Source of the DNA: Erythroxylum novogranatense
Lineage: Eukaryota; Streptophyta; Magnoliopsida; Malpighiales; Erythroxylaceae
Assembly (NCBI GenBank): GCA_029891385.1
Contig: CM057224.1
Location: 40,357,005 to 40,421,004, forward strand
Direction: 5' to 3'
DNA: 64,000 nucleotides
Positions 57,668-64,000 of this stretch are shown here, one piece after another. The notes below the pieces were generated by a model. That model was not told the origin of the DNA. It was given only the letters and a program-made list of their open reading frames with translations, and did no database searches. The first letter of the stretch is position 1, and each line of letters begins with the position of its first letter. A program made the translations under genes and the position numbers.

Positions 57668-59262
57668 CTTTCACAAAAGAAATCTTTGTCAAAACAAATT
57701 TGTGGCAAACCTTTTACCAAATCATGTTTCAAAAGTTTTGAAATATGTTTAAAAGCGACATGACCTAGTTTTTATGCGGATCGGTCTTTCTTCTTGATAG
57801 ATAAAAACATGAAATATTTTGAGACCGAAAATCGCCTAAATCAATTTTGTAAAGATTGTTTCGTCTTTCGGCCGAAAAGAAGATAGAACCGCCTCTTTGT
57901 TTCGACTTCACAAAAGTTTTGGTTGAATGTAACTTCAAAACTAGAATCACATAATTGACTAATACTTATCAAGTTATGCTTTAGACCATCAACTAGCGAT
58001 GACGTTGTTAATGCATGCATAGAATTCTTACCAATCTTACCAATCCCGATTATCTTGCCTCGCTTGTTGTCTCCAAAAGTTACCGAACCTCCTTTCTTGA
58101 TCTTGAAGATCTAGGAACATAGACCTTTTTCCGTCGTGTGTGACGAGCATCCATTGTCCAAATACCAATGGTGCTTGCTAGCTCTTCCAAAGAAGGATTT
58201 CAGAGAGATATTATCTTGTTTTAGGTACCCGATTCTCTTGGGTCCTTTAGGGTTAGTATGGTGTAATGAATGATAATAAGAAGTAGAATGAAAACGTTGA
58301 TGACCTTTTGAAAACTGATTGATATCTTTTCTTATCTTTTGAACAATTGATTTCACGTAATCTTTGGGACTTATTTTAGTAAACCCTAATCCAGTTTATC
58401 ACTCGGATGTCTGCATTTTCTAGCATTTCATTCATCTTTTTGTACTATCTCAGAAATTTAGCTAGATCAATCGAGAGATTATTGATTCTCGCCAACTATT
58501 TAATCTCTTCTGATCTATCTATAACTTTGTTGTTATTCGGTTCCTCAACTTGCTTTCTCGGACTTATATTCTCACTCTATCTCATGAGTATGTTTGAGGT
58601 TTTCTACATATTTCTTCTTCAACGGCTTGTATGTTTCGAATAGCATGAGAATCCTCTAACAATTACGAGTATGCATCTTGTATATTATTATAGCTAGAAG
58701 TTACCTCTTCATCACTTTCTTCTTGACTACTGACATATGTTAGCATGTTCGACGCTTCGAGCTTGTATCGATTACGATGAATCCAGATCCTCCCACGTTA
58801 CCATCATGCTTTTCTTGTTATCCCTACTCTTTTTGGGTTGTCTTTTCAACATTGGACACTCGGACTTGTAATGTCGACTTATTGCATTCATAACATGTAA
58901 TAGATGCTTTCTCGACTTTTCCATCGTCTTTGCATTGTTCTTTTCCGAATGTTGAATTTCCTTTGGACTTCTTTTCCACATTCTTCTTATCTTTCTTGAA
59001 ATGAAAGATAGCTCATCGCCTTCATCACTTGATTGATTCGACTTCTTGGAATCATCATCCTTTGATTCTTCAATCTTTAATGCCTTTGATGTATTCCTCT
59101 TTGTCTTTTCTTCTAGATTTTGTGATTCTTTTGACCGCTTTGGCGCTATGGACTTCTCTTTCTTGGGCTTATCTTCCGCATCAAGCTCTACCGTGTATCT
59201 TCAATGATCCAAGCAATTCATCAAGTTTTAATGCGCTTAAGTCTTTAGCTTCTTGTCAGTGA
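57668..59262 (-). pseudogene. SIRE-like Copia gag C-terminus, protease and pre-integrase, broken
   Basis: 58981-58772 carries a degenerate CCHC knuckle (HYKSECPML). 58356-58111 ends HHWYLDNGCSSHTT, the Copia protease region in which the usual D-S-G is D-N-G. 57950-57765 holds pre-integrase remnants. Stops and frameshifts occur throughout. Confidence 0.8.
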
Positions 59263-59817
59263 TTACTTTGGGTCTCCATCTTTTGGCAGACTTCTCAAAA
59301 TCTTTCGAACATGGTCTTGATTGTTGTACGTTCTTCCTAGAGCTTTTAGCTCATTAACAATTGTTTGAAATCTTCCAAACATTTGATCAATGGTCTCTTC
59401 TTCTTTCATTTTGAACAACTCGCATCTGATGCACCGAATGCTTATCTTGGACTCCTTGACTTGATTTGTTCCTTCATGTGCAATCGATAATGTATCCCAC
59501 ATTTCTTTGGCGATGTCGCATCCATGAACTTTGTCATACTCGCTTCTGCTCAATGCACAACTCAAGAAAAATTTCGCCTTGGAGTTTAGTTGAAATCTTG
59601 CTTTCTGCTCAACTGCCCATCTTTCTCGTGGAATTGGATTTTTATCATCATCTTCAGGTGTGTATGGTCCGTTCTCGATGATGTCCCAAAGGTCAATGTG
59701 AGTAGATTCGATAAACAATCTCATCCGGTCCTTCCAATAGTGGTAGTCTTCACCATTGAATGCTGGAGGTCTAGTGACTGAAGCTCCTTCGGCAATATAC
59801 ATATGTGATTCCACCAT
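59263..59817 (-). pseudogene. SIRE-like Copia gag N-terminal part (184 codons open)
   Basis: The frame starts MVESHMYIAEGASVTRPPAF, then YHYWKDRMRLFIESTHIDLW and DIIENGPYTP. This is the UBN2-type Copia gag, and it continues to QDHVRKILRSLPK. The start lies 44 bases from the PBS. It would form the particle shell. Confidence 0.9.
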
Positions 59818-59874
59818 TTTCTTTAATTCACACTTTATTAAAATGATTCTTGAGCACCAGGCTCTGATACCAAT

Positions 59875-60845
59875 TGAAGTGAATCACACGTTAATATATT
59901 GAACAATAATATGATCAAGATACACAAGAAGGGGGGTTGAATTGTGATAAACTTTTCGTTAATCCCTTTAGAAATTACTTGTTCTTTCAAAACTTATCGA
60001 AATCAATTCGTAACTAGTTTAAAAAACTTTGTTAATTTTGAAAACTACGATATAAGTAATATGAGAGTAGAAAGAAAAACACAGCAATTTATCCCGGTTC
60101 ACCCCAAACCGTGGGCTACGTCCGATCCTCGATATCCTTCGAGATTTCACTATTTCAACTGCTTACAAGTATTCTTTCGATTGAGCCTCTCCGGGTCTCT
60201 TTCTGACAAGTATTCTTTTTACTCTTAGCCTCTTCAAAGCTATCTCGTAACACTTTCTAATTGAAAGAATAGTAAAGAGCTTATTACAATAGAAATGCTC
60301 TTAACACTGCTTCACTCGAAATGTCGTTCACAATTTTTCTCTCAGATAATCTGAAAATCAAAAGTTGAATATTCAAGGTTTCATGAAGTTGTGTCTTCTT
60401 CAATCTTGACTCTTATTTATAGTCGGGTTCTTCAATTGTTTCTTGAATATCCGCTTCTTGAATCTTGAAAAAACGGTTATTCAGTTTGACTCAGAATTAA
60501 CTCAAACCGATGTTTCTTTCTTCCGCTTGATATTTTGTATCGGTTGCTTTTCTCTTATAAAGCTTTAAATCGCTTTTCTCTTGTAAAGCTTTAAAGCCTT
60601 TTCTCTTGTAAAGCTTTAAATGCCTTTTCTCTTGTAAAGCTTTAAATCATTTTTCTCTTGTAAAGCTTTAAATGCGCTTTTCTCTTGTAAAGCTTTAAAT
60701 GCGCTTTTCAAATTGGTGATTCTTACTTGACTGATTTTTCTCCTTCATTGCTTTTTTACTTCTCATCGTCCATCTACTTTTCATTTGTATATTTCTCTTT
60801 GTTTGTCATCAAAATTATTTAATCGTGAAGTCGGTTTGACTTAAT
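59875..60845 (-). repeat. 5' LTR of the SIRE-like element, 971 bp
   Basis: It starts TGAAGTGAATC two bases after the PBS. It ends GACTTAAT just before GAAGC, so the outermost bases differ from the other LTR. The minisatellite (60546-60712) has about six units. Confidence 0.92.
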
Positions 60846-60850
60846 GAAGC

Positions 60851-62625
60851 TTCCTAGGTTTGGCGTTATTATAGGAGATTCGTGGAAGGATTCTCAATGA
60901 TAGCGCCCTATGACTAAGTCATTAAGAAAGAATCAGCGATTCATATGGAGTGAGGAATGTCGGAAGAGCTTTGAGGAGCTCGAGAAGATTGACAAGTGCT
61001 CCAAATTGATTTTGCCCAATGGAGATCGAGGGTATACTGGTGTCTGATGATGCTTCGAGGAAGGGTTTAGGATGTGTGCTGATGCAGGATGACAGGGTAA
61101 TAGCTTATGCTTCACGACAGTTGAAGCAGTATGAGTTAAATTATCCGACTCATGACTTGGAGTTAGCAGCGGTAATTTTTGCCCTAAAGATTTAGAGACA
61201 CTATCTATATGGGGTTCAGACTAGAATTTTCACGGACCACAAAGTCTTAAGTACAATATGAATCAGAAAGAGTGAATTTAAGGCAGAGACGATGGTTGGA
61301 GTTACTCAAGGACTATGACCTGATGATAGAGTATCATCCAGGTAAGGCGAATGTAGTGACAGATGCTTTAAGCAGGAAGTCATCCATATCTTACGTGAAA
61401 TCAGTTTACTTGCCTCTGTTGGAACAGATGGCCAAGTTGAAGATCAGTTTAAAGCAAGATGAATCAGATGGTGTTTTTCTCATTCGTGGTGAGACCTATC
61501 CTTAGGGAGAAGGTCAAGGAGTTACTGAGCATGATCTGAAATTAAGTAAGTCGAGAGATGAAATTCAACATGGTAGCGATCGAGAAGTGCAAGTAAGGGA
61601 TGATGGGCTAATGGTAGTCGGAAACAGGTTATGTATTCCGAATGATAAGGCAGTTAAGGATGAGGTCATGAATGAGGTACACAATGTGCCTTATTCCATG
61701 CACCCAGGCAACACCAGAATTTATAGAGATTTGAAGGAACATTTTTAGTGGAAAGGCATGAAGAGGGACGTGGCTGAATATGTGAGTAGATGTCTAGTGT
61801 GTCAGCAAGTCAAGGCTGAACACCAGGCACCTTCAGGCATGCTAAGGCCATTGTCCATTCCTGAATGGAAGTGGCAAAGGATCATGATGGATTTTCTTAT
61901 GGGTTTGCCTAGGACCAGCAAGAAGCATGATGTCATTTGGGTTATTGTTGATCGGTTGACCAAGTCAGCCCATTTTCTGGCAATCAAGCAAACAGATTCA
62001 TTGCAAGTCTTAGCCAGGAAGTATATTGATGAAGTGGTAAGGTTGCATGGAGTTCCGGATTCTATAGTATCCGAAAGGGATCCTCGATTCATATCGAGAT
62101 TTTGGAGAAGTTTGCAGGAAGCATTAGGAACTAAGCTGAATTTCATCTGGCGTTTCATCCTCGTGACGGATGGCGATCGAGAGGACAATCCAGACTCTGA
62201 GGGATGCTTAGAGCATGTGTCATGGACTTCAGAGGAGCATGGGATGATCATTTGCCGTTGGTCGAATTTGCTTATAACAATTCGTACCATTCGAGCATAC
62301 AGATGGCTCCTTATGAAGCCCTTTATGACAGGAGATGCAGGACTCCGATATGTTGGGATGAAGAAGGTGAGAGGAAGCTAGTGGGACTAGAGTTGGTCCA
62401 GATGACAGTTAAGAAAGTGGATATAATTAAACAGCGACTTAAGGCAGCCCAGGATAGGATGAAAAGCTATGCTGATGCTCATCGGAAAGAAATGGAATAT
62501 GCAGTGGGTGACAAAGTGTTCCTTAAGACGTCTCCATGGAAGGGAGTTATGAGATTTGGTAAGAAGGGGAAGTTAAGTCCTCGCTATGTGGGTCCGCATG
62601 AAGTATTGGAGAGGATTGGGCCGTT
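60851..62625 (+). pseudogene. Tekay-like pol remainder: RNase H and integrase, broken
   Basis: 60851 continues the RT with FLGL. RNase H pieces at 61020-61380 read [26 protein letters not shown] sequence and [20 protein letters not shown], then DALSRK. Integrase starts at 61758 ([21 protein letters not shown]), has its core at 61900-62100 ([15 protein letters not shown], then [21 protein letters not shown]), shifts frame near 62145, and resumes at 62204 ([21 protein letters not shown], then GDKVFLKTSPWKGVMRFGKKG). It stops at HEVLERIG, where the 3' deletion begins. The chromodomain is lost. Confidence 0.9.
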
Positions 62626-63485
62626 AAGAGAGAGTGTAGAGGGTTGGAATCGAGTTCAGAATAGACAGAACTCGAGTTATTGGTCCACCTAAGTCGAGTT
62701 ATTTGTCTCGATAAGTCGACTTGTTAGTGATAAGTCGAGTTATTTGTCTCGATAAGTCGACTTGTTAGTGATAAGTCGAGTTATTTGTCTCGATAAGTCG
62801 ACTTGTTAGTGATAAGTCGAGTTATTTGTCTCGATAAGTCGAGTTGTTAGTCAAGTATTTTGGGCATAGTTAGAGGCCAAATCTCGTTTTATAGTCTTCA
62901 TGAGAGTTGTAGATCTAGATGTCTACTTTCAAATGGTGAAAGAACGAATACAATCCGACACCTAGATTAAAAGTTATGAGAATCGCGCCAAAAGATTTTC
63001 ATTTGGGTTTTAGAAGTGAGCATGGTCTACTCTCTTGGGCATAATTCCCTCATCCGGCCTTCAATTGAGGTGAGGTTTAAACCATTGGATTTATAAGACA
63101 TGTACCTTTCTTGCTACAAAAATTGGTATAAATTGGAGTTAAATTGAAGAAGTTCGCATTAAAGCAAGTGAGAGGTCAGTTAAGAGAGCATGTTTCGGGT
63201 ATGAGCTATCTTGAGTTATAAAACCCCGACTGAAGTAATTCTTATCTTAAATTAAGCAAGAGTCATAAGGCTATGACTTACAAGAGAAATCAATTTGAAA
63301 TTAGGGCTAAATGAAATAAACCCTACAAGGCAAGATGATTAAGTTTCAAAATTTACGGTTCAACAGTTGGATTCTGGTAACGGGATCCGATATCAATTGG
63401 GCTCTGGAAACGGGGTCCAACATCTGTGGTATCAGAGCAAGAGAGTAAATGGTAAGTTATATGCAGTTGGGTCCCGGATCCAACA
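62626..63485 (+). repeat. Truncated 3' LTR of the Tekay-like element
   Basis: It corresponds to about 48604-49416 of the 5' LTR. The first 2.2 kb of the LTR and the end of pol are missing, joined at a TTAAGAGAGAGTGTAG-like point. The 41-bp array (62695-62850) has one unit more than in the 5' LTR. The end TCCCGGATCCAACA abuts CATCC. Confidence 0.9.
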
Positions 63486-64000
63486 CATCCTCTCATCTTG
63501 TGTCTTAGGACACATAGATTTCGAGAGTGTTATCCCATGAGTCATGGGAAGATACCCTCTCTTGGATTGTTCCATGCTAAACCTCTTTAGTATCTTGTCT
63601 ATGTACGTTGATTGTGAAAGACCAAGCAATCTTTTTGATCTATCTCTATAAATCTTTATCCCAAGGATATAAGTTGCTTCACTAAGGTCTTTCATGGCAA
63701 ATTGTTTGGATAACCAAATCTTCACAGATTGTAGCATAGAGACATCATTTCCTAGTAATAATATGTCATCTACATATAGCCCAAGGAATACGATTGCAGT
63801 CCCACTAACCTTCTTATACACACAGTGTTCATCCGAATTTTGTGAGAAACCAAACTCTTTGATTACCTCATCAAAACGGATATTCCAACTCCTGAATGCT
63901 TGTTTCAATCCATAGATGGATTTCTGAAGCTTGCATACCTTTTTGCCATCATAGCACATGAAGCCCTCTGGTTGTGTCATATACACATCCTCAGCTAGAT
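63486..64000 (-). mobile_element. Ty1/Copia element, right part (RT)
   Basis: This continues the element interrupted at 46369. The minus-strand frame 63986-63432 reads KVCKLQKSIYGLKQA, then YVDDILLLGND (catalytic box) and MKDLSEATYILGIKIYRDR. Its last element-derived codons, up to 63486, join in register to the frame ending at 46367. The remainder of the frame below 63486 lies in the Gypsy LTR and is not part of the protein. The element runs off the window. Confidence 0.9.

Larger units (their letters stand above)
52245..60845 (-). mobile_element. SIRE-like Ty1/Copia retrotransposon with an extra 3' ORF
   Basis: This minus-strand element is flanked by GAAGC duplications (52240-52244 and 60846-60850). 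5' LTR 59875-60845, PBS 59861-59872 (TGGTATCAGAGC), gag from 59817, protease and integrase, RT and RNase H to 55183, an extra ORF region (about 54850-53449), a polypurine tract (53266-53279) and 3' LTR 52245-53265. Its outer 5' edge has lost the terminal TG (the plus strand ends in TTAAT instead of TTAACA). All ORFs carry lesions. Confidence 0.92.
46370..63485 (+). mobile_element. Ty3/Gypsy retrotransposon (Tekay-like), carrying a nested Copia
   Basis: It is flanked by perfect CATCC duplications (46365-46369 and 63486-63490). 5' LTR 46370-49416, PBS 49421-49432, gag from 49660, protease and RT to about 52239, nested Copia 52245-60845, then pol remainder (60851-62625), and a truncated 3' LTR (about 62626-63485). 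The zinc knuckle [12 protein letters not shown] then [15 protein letters not shown], together with the 3-kb LTR, is typical of Tekay/Del chromoviruses. The chromodomain would lie just where the 3' deletion begins. Without the insert the element is about 8.5 kb. Confidence 0.92.

Noticed and set aside
62204..62692. A novel 162-codon protein
   Set aside because: It is the Gypsy integrase C-terminus read into the truncated LTR after a deletion.

Overview
This is nuclear DNA from a flowering plant, probably a dicot. It carries spliced genes with GT-AG introns, a plant-type cytosolic methionyl-tRNA synthetase, plastid-derived DNA, and a dense load of plant LTR retrotransposons and LINEs. The species cannot be named from the sequence alone.

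Layout. 1-6160: an old plant L1-type LINE (DUF4283 ORF1, endonuclease, RT), broken by a 2.16-kb solo LTR (242-2396, target duplication CATCT) and carrying an internal tandem duplication. 6170-6712: a composite plastid insertion made of pieces of rpl36, the 16S-trnI spacer with the trnI-GAU 5' exon, and ndhD. 6713-7352: a (TA)n/(TATACA)n tract. 7352-18224: broken pieces of a TBC1D13-type Rab-GAP gene, interrupted by a 4.3-kb solo LTR (8570-12861) and a minus-strand Ty3/Gypsy element (13249-17844). 18578-22502: a 3.9-kb interval bounded by Tourist-like inverted repeats and TTA duplications; it holds an intron-containing TRAPPC2 (sedlin) pseudogene with a textbook U12 AT-AC intron. 22960-23220: a LINE RNase H tail. 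24346-26121: a CHUP1/IPGA1-like gene with one in-frame TGA. 26984-28097: an alkaline (phyto)ceramidase copy, with its upstream UTR intron and exon to about 30480. It is damaged by a 120-bp insertion, frameshifts and loss of a probable zinc-ligand His. 31010-36954: an intact 17-exon methionyl-tRNA synthetase, the only clearly functional host gene here.

37552-64000 is almost all transposons. A MITE-like unit is followed by a 5'-truncated Ty1/Copia with its 3' LTR, and then by a LINE 3' end. Next comes an insertion nest: a Tekay-like LTR (from 42630) is split by a Copia element (from 43844); that Copia is split in its RT gene by a 17-kb Tekay-like Gypsy insertion (46370-63485, duplication CATCC); and the Gypsy is split in its pol gene by a SIRE-like Copia with an extra 3' ORF (52245-60845, duplication GAAGC).

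The host genes do not form a pathway. MetRS charges initiator and elongator tRNA-Met in the cytosol. Its neighbours are mostly decaying copies of genes for membrane traffic (TBC, TRAPPC2), organelle or microtubule positioning (CHUP1-like) and sphingolipid turnover (ACER). The most unusual material is the U12-intron-bearing TRAPPC2 copy inside a TIR-bounded unit, the plastid mosaic, and the shared internal architecture of several unrelated-looking long LTRs: a CCAC-hairpin block, about 180-bp degenerate repeats, and a variable TCGAC-rich array.
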